Positions 1 through 6,738 of a stretch of 47,582 bases of DNA are shown piece after piece. The position numbers were made by a program, and so were the translations under genes. The notes under the pieces were generated by a model. It was not told where the DNA came from, did not search any database, and saw only the letters and a list, made by a program, of their open reading frames with translations. Within the stretch, counting starts at the first letter, position 1; the number at the start of each line of letters is the position of its first letter. Source of the DNA: Synechococcus sp. AG-673-F03 (lineage in GTDB: Bacteria > Cyanobacteriota > Cyanobacteriia > PCC-6307 > Cyanobiaceae); contig QCTJ01000013.1 of NCBI GenBank assembly GCA_003211205.1, positions 1 to 47,582 on the forward strand, written 5' to 3'.

Positions 1-44
1 GGCTTTCTTGTGCACTGTCTCCAACCAACCACCGATGCCCAGCT

Positions 45-200
45 TCAGGATCGGACCAGCTTGTACAGCGCCCAGAGTGCAGCCGCAGCAAGCAGCCAGT
101 AGAGCCATGACCATTGCAGCCAGACAGCCGCGATGAGGCCCAGGGCGAACAACGCCAGAAATCTCCCGAAGGTCACACCAAGCTGAAGAAGGCCTTCCAT
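45..200 (-). CDS. 51-residue membrane microprotein
   Basis: An ATG-initiated frame encodes MEGLLQLGVTFGRF followed by two closely spaced hydrophobic stretches rich in Leu, Ala and Trp, ending in YKLVRS. The layout predicts a small inner-membrane or thylakoid protein with one long or two short helices. No family was recognised. The uninterrupted frame, the positive-outside/hydrophobic arrangement and the codon choice resemble neighbouring genes, so a real gene is likely. It is transcribed away from the coiled-coil gene at 283. Function unknown. Confidence 0.6.
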   Translation of the reverse strand: MEGLLQLGVTFGRFLALFALGLIAAVWLQWSWLYWLLAAAALWALYKLVRS

Positions 201-282
201 CTAAGCCAACTCCAGCCTGATTTCACAACCCGCATCCGCCTGGCGGTGCTCCGTAGGGTTCTCAGCAAAGGACCCTGGTTGA

Positions 283-453
283 ATGAACGTTGACCAAGAG
301 CTGCAGAAGCAGGCACGCAAAAGCCTGCGCGGCACAGACCCCTCAATCTCCAAGTACATGCAACAGCTGGAACACGAGGTCTGCCACCTCGAGAAGCTCA
401 ACGCGCAGCTGAACCGGGAGATTCAAGCGCTTCAAGAGCGCCATCAAGACTGA
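283..453 (+). CDS. 56-residue coiled-coil protein
   Basis: The frame starts at ATG with MNVDQELQKQARKSLRG and continues as a highly charged amphipathic helix (YMQQLEHEVCHLEKLNAQL, then NREIQALQERHQD). Heptad spacing of Leu residues over roughly residues 25-53 predicts a coiled coil, so it probably dimerises. There is no signal peptide or membrane segment. It lies between two leftward microprotein genes. No named family was recognised. Confidence 0.6.
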   Translation: MNVDQELQKQARKSLRGTDPSISKYMQQLEHEVCHLEKLNAQLNREIQALQERHQD

Positions 454-476
454 ACGCATCTCTGAAGACGTTGTCG

Positions 477-656
477 TCAGGCAATTCGGAGAATCGCGCT
501 GATCAGGTTCGGGCGCAGCCGCAGTTCAGCGGTGAATTCGCGGGCCAGATCCCTGGCCTCCATCGCATCAGAGGCATAGATGCAACCTTCGAGAATGGCT
601 CCGCTGAGATCCCGATAGCGCACCAGATAGCGGTTCGTGGTTTGAGTAGATGACAT
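477..656 (-). CDS. 59-residue conserved-looking hypothetical protein
   Basis: ATG start, MSSTQTTNRYLVRYRDL, then an alternating beta/alpha pattern (GAILEGCIYASDAMEARDLA) and a basic C-terminus ending LRIA. It reads like a small soluble ferredoxin-like or DUF-type fold in which a beta hairpin precedes a helix. It is 15 bases downstream of the NblA-like gene on the same strand, so the two may be cotranscribed. No function assigned. Confidence 0.6.
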   Translation of the reverse strand: MSSTQTTNRYLVRYRDLSGAILEGCIYASDAMEARDLAREFTAELRLRPNLISAILRIA

Positions 657-671
657 CAGTTGATTCCTGAC

Positions 672-884
672 CTAGGCGAACCCGAAACGGCGTGCGGCGC
701 TGACCTCAAACTCGCGTCTGATCTGCACGATCGCTTCGCGGGCAAAGGCCTTTTCGTTTTCCTGCGCAGTGATGATCTGTTTGGTGAGCTGACGCAGCTG
801 CTGAATGTCCTCACAGGCATCAATCTCGCGAAACGCAGATTCCAGATTGAATTTCTGCTCAACCGACAAGCGATGGTTGGTCAT
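672..884 (-). CDS. NblA-like small helical protein (70 aa)
   Basis: Residues 6-14 read LSVEQKFNL and are followed by two helical stretches with QQLRQL and QENEKAFAREAI. This resembles the NblA layout (LS-E-F-L, then an EN-K helix), the family that marks phycobilisomes for degradation by Clp. The match is a pattern seen by eye, not an alignment. The tail ending RRFGFA is unlike classical NblA. A second, shorter relative lies at 44491-44649 (LSQQFEAES..IDATTDV). An alternative reading is a separate picocyanobacterial family that only shares the helical-hairpin shape. Confidence 0.45.
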   Translation of the reverse strand: MTNHRLSVEQKFNLESAFREIDACEDIQQLRQLTKQIITAQENEKAFAREAIVQIRREFEVSAARRFGFA

Positions 885-1045
885 GGTGCAGAGACGGCAA
901 AAGCCTCACCAAAGTGAGACGTTGATTGGCTGAGACCAACGATCGCCATTCCTTGGCTCGATCGTGACGGTGAAATCCGCCCTGGGCCGAACACACAGTC
1001 AGGCCCAGGGCTTGATAAGCCAACCTTTATCGATGCCAGACAGGT

Positions 1046-1189
1046 TCAAAAACCGAGCTGATTGAGGATGCCCTGGCCGGTGAGCAGTTCGGTGCCCAGG
1101 CCAATCACGAAGCCGAGCATGGCCAGACGGCCATTCCAGGTTTCAGCGAAGTTGACGAAGCCGAAGCGGCGTTGGGTGGTGTCAGTCAT
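1046..1189 (-). CDS. hli: High-light-inducible protein (HLIP), 47 aa
   Basis: The start is the ATG at 1189 (MTDTTQRRFGFVNFAETWNG). The single transmembrane helix carries the chlorophyll-binding signature E-x-x-NGRLAMLGF followed by IGLGTELLTGQGIL, typical of one-helix LHC-like proteins. HLIPs bind chlorophyll and carotenoid, associate with photosystem II assembly intermediates and protect against excess light. The longer upstream reading has no family similarity, so this start is preferred. The gene lies 89 bases downstream of the metallothionein on the same strand and may be cotranscribed with it. Confidence 0.93.
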   Translation of the reverse strand: MTDTTQRRFGFVNFAETWNGRLAMLGFVIGLGTELLTGQGILNQLGF

Positions 1190-1278
1190 GGTTTCAGATG
1201 CGATGGGTTTGGGTGAATGGATTTGGGTGAAATATTGTTTGGTGCAGGTGTTTCTGACGCAGAAGTGCATCAAGGAAA

Positions 1279-1452
1279 TCAACCGGCGCAGTTGCAACCA
1301 CAGAGCTCATGGTCATGGCATGGCTCCCTGTTGAGATGACCATTGGCGCAGGCTTGCGAGCAGAAGAGCTGGTTGCCACGCCGCATGGCTGTGGCTTCCT
1401 CAACGGCGTAGGTACAGCCAGGGCAGGCGCACTGAAGCAGAACTGCTGTCAT
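1279..1452 (-). CDS. smtA: SmtA/BmtA-type metallothionein
   Basis: This 57-residue protein has nine cysteines: CACPGC at residues 8-13, FCSQAC at 30-35, C45, and CGCNC at 51-55. It also has histidines at 39, 46 and 48. The spacing matches bacterial metallothioneins of the SmtA/BmtA family, which bind about four Zn(II) ions in one cluster and buffer cytosolic zinc. The length and the GH motif after the second cysteine group also agree. A GGAGAC ribosome-binding site precedes the ATG. The upstream 100 bp is shared with the hli gene at 8179-8364. In marine Synechococcus WH8102 a metallothionein gene is known to be activated by Zur; whether that applies here is not shown by the sequence. Confidence 0.92.
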   Translation of the reverse strand: MTAVLLQCACPGCTYAVEEATAMRRGNQLFCSQACANGHLNREPCHDHELCGCNCAG

Positions 1453-1550
1453 GGGTGTCTCCGGGAAGGACCTTTTCGTTCTATGCCTGTCGCACTGCAG
1501 GGAGCAGAGGGGACAGCCGACTTCAGAGGTACGGTTTCAGGATCTTTCCA
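1447..1550 (-). promoter_or_regulatory. Shared promoter/leader module, copy A (metallothionein)
   Basis: Read on the minus strand this stretch contains, in order, TCCTGAAACCG, CGGCTGTCCCCTCT, GGCATAGA and CGGAGACA, ending at the start codon ATGACA. The same ordered blocks at nearly the same spacing occur at 8359-8460 in front of an hli gene. GGCATAGA could serve as a -10 element and GGAGAC is the ribosome-binding site. Roughly two thirds of positions are identical by eye. The similarity stops within a few codons of the start, so it is regulatory rather than coding. Confidence 0.65.
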
Positions 1551-1593
1551 GGCGTGTTGGATGGGAGCAGATTCACAGGTTTTTTTTCACCTG

Positions 1594-1609
1594 AGTGATC
1601 CGCATCACA
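1594..1609. promoter_or_regulatory. CRP-like palindrome AGTGATCCGCATCACA
   Basis: GTGA-N6-TCAC is a perfect dyad about 140 bases upstream of the metallothionein start. It resembles the binding pattern of CRP-family regulators. A further arm GCATCACAG follows directly. It is an isolated match, so a chance occurrence is possible. Confidence 0.3.
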
Positions 1610-1721
1610 GCTGAGCATCACAGCTGCGCAACACATCGATCGGGTATCCGTAGCCGTTGTCACCGACTAAGGGATTTCGGCTGGCCAGCATGACGACATT
1701 ACCATTGTTGGAATTGGATTC

Positions 1722-1859
1722 ATGAAAGCCAACAGCAACCGTTGCCAGGACCTGAACAAGCAGCTGGCCATGTATCGCGCTTTCCGGGACATGGATGGCG
1801 TTGCAGCCGTGACCCGCGAGCTGCAGATGGACGCCTGCGCCTGCCCGGTCAAGAACTGA
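1722..1859 (+). CDS. 45-residue hypothetical protein with Cys-rich tail
   Basis: The frame begins with ATG (MKANSNRCQDLNKQLAMYRA) and ends DACACPVKN. It is a short helical protein with a terminal CAC motif and no signal peptide. It precedes the DNA polymerase gene by 69 bases on the same strand. No family recognised; the terminal cysteines could bind metal or be chance. Confidence 0.45.
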   Translation: MKANSNRCQDLNKQLAMYRAFRDMDGVAAVTRELQMDACACPVKN

Positions 1860-1928
1860 GCCGGATCGAGGCATCAAACATGGTCAGGCACACCGCAATC
1901 GCCTGAAACCGCCGAGACTGCCTGGAGC

Positions 1929-3893
1929 ATGTCGAAGCCGTTGTTCGATCAGCAACTGCTATTCCCCGGAACTGACGCCATCCAACCGGCTTGCCCGGTG
2001 CCTTTTTGCGGAAAGCCTCCCACTGGGATTGATTACATCGGCAACGCGGTTGAGCTACCCGATCCTGATTCGATGGCACTCTCCATCGGGTTTGATCTGG
2101 AAACGTTCAACCGCCGCACTGATCTGTGGCGTCATAAAGCCAGCCTCAGCCCATCTCTCGGTGGCGAAATCCGTCTGGCTCAGCTGAAGACGGTTGACAG
2201 AAACTGCACGTTGGTGATCGATGTGGCGGTAATCGGCCAAGCCGCCATCGAGTGGCTGCGCAGGCTGGCGCGCAACCCGGAACGCAGGTTGGTGGGCCAC
2301 AACCTTCTGTTTAAAGCCACCTTTCTGATCGCTGCTGGAATCAGGCCGCTGTGCCAGTGGTGGGACACGATGCTGGCCTGTCAGATCATCGGCGATTTAC
2401 CAAGCAACAGCCTGGCCACCGCGTCTGCGCACTACCTCAAGCGTGAGCTCGACAAGAGCGAACAGAGCAGCGATTGGGGGAATGCCCTCAGCGCCAGCCA
2501 GCTGCGCTATGCGGCTCTGGATGCCGAAATCGTGCTGCCACTGGGGCGTGAGCTGCATCAACAGCTGGTGGCCACGCAACAGGTCGCGGTGCACCGGCTT
2601 GATTGCTCGATGATCAGTGCCTGCGCCGATGGTCAGGTGCGTGGGCTGGCGGTTGATGTCGAATCAGCACGCGACTCCAGAACACGGGCTCTCCGCGAAC
2701 GGCAACGCTTGGCGGCTGAGGTGCAGCAGACGCTCGGGATTGAGAATTACAGGAGCCCGGACAAGCTGCAGGAGGCTCTGAGTGTTCACCTGGGCGAACC
2801 CGTTGAAAACACCAAAGACCGGACTCTGAACACCTACCGTCCCGATCCTGTCATCGAGACGTTGCTTCAGCTGAAGGCGTTGGATCAGGAGCTGAAAGAG
2901 GTGAACTGGCTGCTCGAGGAAGCCCAGCTCACGGATGGCAGGGTCCGTCCCCACTATCGGATCATTGGTGCCAGCACCGGCCGAATGAGCACCAGTGCGC
3001 TGATCCGCGAAACCAGCAGTCAGGTTCCCTCCGATACTGAACGGATCAAAACAGGGCAGAGACAAGGCGAACCCAAGGCCGTGAAGCTCGGGCAATGCGG
3101 GTTCAATTTCCAGGGCATCACAGGCGATCGCAAAAAAGCACTGGGCACCGGCAATCCCGACAGTGTGCTGATGGACCTCGACTGGTCATCGATTGAGATC
3201 CGGCTCCAGGCCAGCCCGGAGCTTTACAACGACGATGGTCAGCGCAGGATCCTGCTGGATGGCATCGACCCGCATGCATACATCGCCAGTCAGGCCTGCG
3301 GACGAGAGATCACCAAAGCGGATCCGGAACGCTCAACGATCGGCAAACGTGCCAATTTCGCCCTGGCCTACGGCTGCGGGCTCTCGGGTGTTCGCAAATT
3401 GCTCTCCCGTGCTCGTGGTGAGCAGGTCGCGGAAACGGAAGCAGAGAAGGTTTACGACGCCTGGCATCGCCTGCACCCACAAATGAGCCTGGAGATGGAC
3501 AGGTTCTCCACCAGAACCGTCACCGAAGTGCGCAGCATTGCGGGAAGACGGATGACATTCCGCAGTCACCAGGTGGGCTCGGATGGCATCAGACCGATGC
3601 AACCGCTGGGTCGCACCAACGGAATCAATTTCCCCGTTCAGGGTTCAGGACGTGATCTGCTCGCCGCTGCCCTTGGTGACCTTTGGCCTGCACTGGATCG
3701 CTTCGCAGGTGTTCACATCGTTGGCCTGATTCACGATGAGATTCTTCTCGAGGTTCCACGGGATCTGGTGGACGAGGTGAAAGCCGTCGCCTTGGCCTCG
3801 ATGACCTCAGAGAAGCTTCAGAAGCAATACCTGGGTGACATTCCCCTGGAGGCAGATTGCAACATTGCAGAGAGCTGGGGAGAAGCTCACTGA
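1929..3893 (+). CDS. Family-A DNA polymerase lacking the 5' nuclease domain
   Basis: This 654-residue protein has a DnaQ-like 3'-5' proofreading domain: FDLET at residues 55-59, GHNLLFK near 123 and YAALDAE at 194-200. The PolA palm and fingers follow, with motif A (LMDLDWSSIEIR, about 414-425), motif B (RSTIGKRANFALAYG, about 462-476) and motif C (IHDEILLEV, about 601). Catalytic residues appear intact. Cellular DNA polymerase I is about 900-1000 residues and starts with a 5' nuclease domain, which is absent here. The layout is that of phage- or plasmid-type PolA, so this is likely a second, acquired polymerase. It is followed by an AbrB-like regulator gene. Role in repair or in an element is not known. 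Confidence 0.9.
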   Translation: MSKPLFDQQLLFPGTDAIQPACPVPFCGKPPTGIDYIGNAVELPDPDSMALSIGFDLETFNRRTDLWRHKASLSPSLGGEIRLAQLKTVDRNCTLVIDVAVIGQAAIEWLRRLARNPERRLVGHNLLFKATFLIAAGIRPLCQWWDTMLACQIIGDLPSNSLATASAHYLKRELDKSEQSSDWGNALSASQLRYAALDAEIVLPLGRELHQQLVATQQVAVHRLDCSMISACADGQVRGLAVDVESARDSRTRALRERQRLAAEVQQTLGIENYRSPDKLQEALSVHLGEPVENTKDRTLNTYRPDPVIETLLQLKALDQELKEVNWLLEEAQLTDGRVRPHYRIIGASTGRMSTSALIRETSSQVPSDTERIKTGQRQGEPKAVKLGQCGFNFQGITGDRKKALGTGNPDSVLMDLDWSSIEIRLQASPELYNDDGQRRILLDGIDPHAYIASQACGREITKADPERSTIGKRANFALAYGCGLSGVRKLLSRARGEQVAETEAEKVYDAWHRLHPQMSLEMDRFSTRTVTEVRSIAGRRMTFRSHQVGSDGIRPMQPLGRTNGINFPVQGSGRDLLAAALGDLWPALDRFAGVHIVGLIHDEILLEVPRDLVDEVKAVALASMTSEKLQKQYLGDIPLEADCNIAESWGEAH

Positions 3894-4071
3894 GACAGAC
3901 GCTTGCATCGACACAGCCAATTCCTTAGCAGCAGGGGGTAGGACTCCGAGAGTTCATCTGCTACATCCGCAACCGATGAGATCCAAAAAAGATTGTGAGC
4001 CCGACAAGCTCAAGGCTTGTTATTCATGGGCAGCAGGGTATAAATATGACTGACGAATTCTTCTATCTGAA

Positions 4072-4440
4072 ATGCTCACTGGTGCCGATCTGCTGGCCAA
4101 GGTCAAAGAACTGGGAGATGTCTCTAAAACTGATTTGGCAACTGCCTGTGGGTATGTCTCCAAAAAGAAAGACGGCTCTGACCGTGTGAACTTCACCGCC
4201 TTCTACGAAGCACTGCTGAATGCCAAGGGCATCGAACTCGGTGGTGGTTCTGCCGGCATGGGCAAGGGTGGTCGCAAACTGAGCTACACCGCCAAAGTGC
4301 AAGGCAACGGCAACCTCCTGGTTGGCAAGGCCTACACAGCCATGCTGGATCTTGCTCCTGGCGATGAATTCGAGATCAAGCTGGGTAAAAAGGCGATCCG
4401 CCTGATTCCTGTGGGCGGCGAGGAAGAAGGCGAAGAGTGA
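4072..4440 (+). CDS. Cyanobacterial AbrB-like transcriptional regulator
   Basis: This 122-residue protein begins MLTGADLLAKVKELGDVSK and carries a helical N-terminal part with TACGYVSKK, then a glycine-rich linker and a C-terminal beta-rich stretch (LLVGKAYTAMLDLAPGDEF, then KLGKKAIRLIPV) before an acidic tail. This matches cyAbrB proteins, DNA-binding regulators of carbon and nitrogen metabolism found throughout cyanobacteria. The start ATG fits the family N-terminus. A strong intrinsic terminator follows at 4477. It is probably a core gene independent of the polymerase upstream. Confidence 0.88.
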   Translation: MLTGADLLAKVKELGDVSKTDLATACGYVSKKKDGSDRVNFTAFYEALLNAKGIELGGGSAGMGKGGRKLSYTAKVQGNGNLLVGKAYTAMLDLAPGDEFEIKLGKKAIRLIPVGGEEEGEE

Positions 4441-4476
4441 TCGGGCGACCAGAGCCAATCACCACCTAGTCGATGG

Positions 4477-4510
4477 AAGGCAGGGTTGCTGGTCAGCCCT
4501 GCCTTTTCTT
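4477..4510 (+). terminator. Intrinsic terminator after AbrB-like gene
   Basis: AAGGCAGGG pairs with CCCTGCCTT (9-bp stem, 11-base loop) and is followed by TTCTT. It begins 37 bases after the stop codon of the AbrB-like gene. Confidence 0.8.
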
Positions 4511-4578
4511 GTGTTTTGGCGAAGCGAAGCGAAGCGGCCCTGTAGCCCATCCCTTTAAATGCTGCTTCAGGCAGACCA

Positions 4579-4764
4579 TTGGTGACCTCAGAGACATTCC
4601 ACTGGAAAGACTTATCTCTTGACGAGCTGGAGCTTGTTCTGAAGTCGGAAGACGTCACTGGTGAGCCAGAGGATTATGAATACACAAGGCGCTATGGAAC
4701 ACTCCATCTGTTCAACGACGAGTGCTCAATCGAATTAACCCTGTACAACGAACAGGTGGCCTGA
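4579..4764 (+). CDS. Acidic hypothetical protein, 61 aa
   Basis: The frame opens with TTG (4579) or GTG (4582), giving (M)VTSETFHWKDLSLDELELV, and continues as an acidic alpha/beta protein with FNDECSIELTLYNEQVA at the end. There is no ATG at the front. It has no signal or membrane segment. No family recognised. A non-ATG start and a short length lower certainty, but the protein composition is typical of a folded domain. Confidence 0.5.
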   Translation: MVTSETFHWKDLSLDELELVLKSEDVTGEPEDYEYTRRYGTLHLFNDECSIELTLYNEQVA

Positions 4765-4822
4765 ATCATTCAAGTTGAGTTGAGAGCACGTGCCGTAGAA
4801 GCCTCTCGATGCAGCTAGAGTT

Positions 4823-5011
4823 TTGGGAATTCCTGAGTCAACCTTGCTGAGCCTGATCCCTCCGTATTATCTGGTGGCGCTCGGCCTCGGGCTGGCAGCA
4901 ATTATTGTGGTTTTCTTTTATTCCTTCACGCGCACAACCAATTACGAAGTGCAGGAAAAGTTAAAAAAAGCTCAACTCAGAAAGCAGCGGCAGCAGGCCA
5001 ACGATCTGTAA
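4823..5011 (+). CDS. Single-pass membrane microprotein with YYLV motif
   Basis: A TTG start gives MGIPESTLLSLIPPYYLVAL, a hydrophobic helix GLGLAAIIVVFFYSF, then a basic, helical tail KLKKAQLRKQRQQ. Positively charged residues after the helix predict a cytoplasmic C-terminus. The membrane part is clearly paralogous to the minus-strand microprotein at 6276-6401 (LSILPSYYLVFLGLGLA). Two related copies within 1.5 kb argue that both are genuine. Function unknown. Confidence 0.65.
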   Translation: MGIPESTLLSLIPPYYLVALGLGLAAIIVVFFYSFTRTTNYEVQEKLKKAQLRKQRQQANDL

Positions 5012-5037
5012 GTCCCGATCTTTTCTTGAATCAACCC

Positions 5038-5463
5038 ATGCTGAAGGTTGAATTAAGGGCCGCTAAAATTCCAGGCTTACCTGGATGGATTGCAGACCAT
5101 TTTTGGCTGCTGGTGATTCGCGACGTTGAAGCCAGCGATCATGAAACTTGCGATCGCTGGGAAGTCTGGCAATTCGCGCGCCAGAATCATTCTTGTTGGG
5201 GGCATCTGCACAAGAACCTTCTGTCTCCTTACCAAGGTGTTGGCAATGGTCCATCACGTTTAATCGAGCGATGGGTTGATGATGATGCGATCAGCATCGC
5301 GGAGAAGATTGAATCCTCCCCACACCACTACCCATTCACCGAAACCTACCGATACTGGCCGGGACCGAACAGCAACACCTTTGCGCAATGGATCGTTGGC
5401 GACGAGACGCGGCTCGGTCTTCGAGCCGTTGGAAAAAGCTTCCCTGTTCCAGAGATCAGCTGA
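5038..5463 (+). CDS. DUF3750-like protein
   Basis: This protein of about 141 residues starts MLKVELRAAKIPGL and contains WIADHFWLLVIR, RWEVWQFAR and the conserved-looking YRYWPGPNSNTFAQWIV block. The GPNSNTF element is what I associate with DUF3750, a family of unknown function sometimes compared to papain-like peptidases. The ATG at 5038 is chosen over the upstream TTG at 5026. It lies 26 bases downstream of the membrane microprotein and could share a transcript. Confidence 0.65.
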   Translation: MLKVELRAAKIPGLPGWIADHFWLLVIRDVEASDHETCDRWEVWQFARQNHSCWGHLHKNLLSPYQGVGNGPSRLIERWVDDDAISIAEKIESSPHHYPFTETYRYWPGPNSNTFAQWIVGDETRLGLRAVGKSFPVPEIS

Positions 5464-5468
5464 GGACG

Positions 5469-5576
5469 ATGCCCGTCGAGGCAATTGAAGGCATCACTGC
5501 CAAGACATCAAACAGATGTGCCGAAGAGGGTTTCCTTGGCAATCATCTGATCAATCAAAACGACAAAACCGAGTAA
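5469..5576 (+). CDS. Possible 35-residue microprotein
   Basis: A short ATG frame (MPVEAIEGITAKTSNRC) begins five bases after the DUF3750 stop and ends QNDKTE. It is open and its codons look ordinary, but it has no recognisable family and no clear ribosome-binding site. It could be a chance frame. Confidence 0.25.
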   Translation: MPVEAIEGITAKTSNRCAEEGFLGNHLINQNDKTE

Positions 5577-5600
5577 ATTGAATCGATCTGCCAGCAACAT

Positions 5601-5834
5601 ATGTCGATGGAAGAATTGAAAAGATTTCTCGTTGCCATGCGAACCGACAAGGCGCTGTACGACAAGGTTTCAAGTTTTGCGACTGCAAACGAGATCGCCT
5701 CCATCGCCAGCGCTATGGGATTTATTTTCACAGAAACGGAATTAAAGTCAATTTCAAATCAAAAAATTGAAGGCGTAAAAATAAAGAGACAAGACACCAC
5801 ACCTTCATACAATTTTGGGGAAGGCGGCAACTGA
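5601..5834 (+). CDS. Nif11-domain protein without an obvious core peptide
   Basis: The 77-residue protein begins MSMEELKRFLVAMRTDKALY and continues TANEIASIASAMGFIFTETE, the classical Nif11-leader pattern. In marine Synechococcus and Prochlorococcus this leader precedes prochlorosin-type lanthipeptide cores. Here the sequence after the leader (about residues 53-77, ending YNFGEGGN) has no cysteine and no double-glycine site followed by a Ser/Thr/Cys-rich core. It is therefore either a stand-alone Nif11 protein or a leader whose core has degenerated. No LanM-type enzyme is visible in the window. Confidence 0.75.
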   Translation: MSMEELKRFLVAMRTDKALYDKVSSFATANEIASIASAMGFIFTETELKSISNQKIEGVKIKRQDTTPSYNFGEGGN

Positions 5835-5847
5835 AACCTCGTAGACA

Positions 5848-6000
5848 TTAATCAGGCACCAGATATTCCAGAAGCAACGAAAAACTCCACAGCCCAGCGA
5901 TGGCAATGAATCCCAGCAGGATCAAAGCAGCGGAATTCACCACACCGACAGACTCAACCGGCAATTCCTCAATTGCACGACTTTCAGTTTGATTTTGCAT
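5848..6000 (-). CDS. 50-residue single-pass membrane microprotein
   Basis: From the ATG at 6000 the protein reads MQNQTESRAIEELPVESVGV and then a hydrophobic helix (NSAALILLGFIAIAGLWSFS), ending LLLEYLVPD. The N-terminus is polar and acidic. A longer reading adds 16 unlikely residues upstream, so the inner ATG is preferred. No family recognised. It faces the Nif11 gene tail to tail. Confidence 0.6.
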   Translation of the reverse strand: MQNQTESRAIEELPVESVGVVNSAALILLGFIAIAGLWSFSLLLEYLVPD

Positions 6001-6275
6001 AAGACTATTGATCACTATATAAATGCTAAAGCATGGCTCGTAATTCAAGTATTGCCCGACACTTCTGACACTTTTAATGCAGCATTGAGCGGCAATTCAG
6101 TTCAGAGCTCGTAGCTTCCAGCAATCTTTGAAGTCGCTTCCTGTCAAACGCTTCACAGACGACAACAAACAAGGCGATTCATCCGGCAAGCAATGTCAGC
6201 AAGGAACCTGAGCGAACTCATAAGAACTCCAGGCAACGAACAAGTCGCCAAGACGACGACAATGAACCCCAGTCC

Positions 6276-6401
6276 TTACCGACGTCGGCGGCTCATTTCA
6301 TGCTTTGAGGTCTCGCTGAAAGCCGTGAATAAAACAACAACCACAGAAGCAAGGCCCAAGCCAAGAAAAACAAGATAATAGGAAGGCAGAATGCTAAGCA
6401 T
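6276..6401 (-). CDS. 41-residue membrane microprotein, paralogue of 4823-5011
   Basis: From the ATG at 6401 the frame reads MLSILPSYYLVFLGLGLA followed by VVVVLFTAFSET and ends MSRRRR. It aligns without gaps to residues 8-32 of the microprotein at 4823 (LSLIPPYYLVALGLGLA). Both have the P-x-YYLV entry, a glycine-zipper-like LGLGLA and a basic tail. A TTG three codons upstream is an alternative start. The conserved shape suggests a membrane partner or regulator, but no function is known. Confidence 0.6.
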   Translation of the reverse strand: MLSILPSYYLVFLGLGLASVVVVLFTAFSETSKHEMSRRRR

Positions 6402-6738
6402 TTGAGTCAATGTTTTCAAGATATTAACCAAAAGCTAAAGAAACAACTCACTTATTGATACCCAATTTCGATCAAACTATTGGTTGAATTTGAATTATTG
6501 TCAGTCATGTGTCATCGATGCATTACCTGGCGTGATCATCGCTACTACAGCTGCAATGCCTGGACAAGCAGACCTGATCCGCGCCGGTTGCCGCCATGTC
6601 GGGATGGATCGCTGGCTGCAGCTCTTGCGCAGCATCTCCCAGATTTGGAGTTGACAGCTCTGAACATCCAGCGCAAGTCCTGACAAACACACGCATCATG
6701 TTCAACGTATAGGGATCGGGGTCAATAAAATACTTTCA
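6402..6738. other. Intergenic stretch with weak overlapping frames only
   Basis: Two overlapping plus-strand frames are open here: 6480-6683 and 6460-6654. The second contains ATTAAMPGQADLIRAG and GMDRWL, faintly recalling the end of a response-regulator receiver domain. Neither has a convincing start or family match. I see no RNA gene. The last part leads into the secreted protein that follows. Confidence 0.35.

Noticed and set aside
6460-6654. Frame with ATTAAMPGQADLIRAG resembling the end of a receiver domain
   Set aside because: Only about 40 residues show faint similarity, there is no start codon other than TTG, no phosphate-accepting Asp part, and an overlapping frame is equally open.
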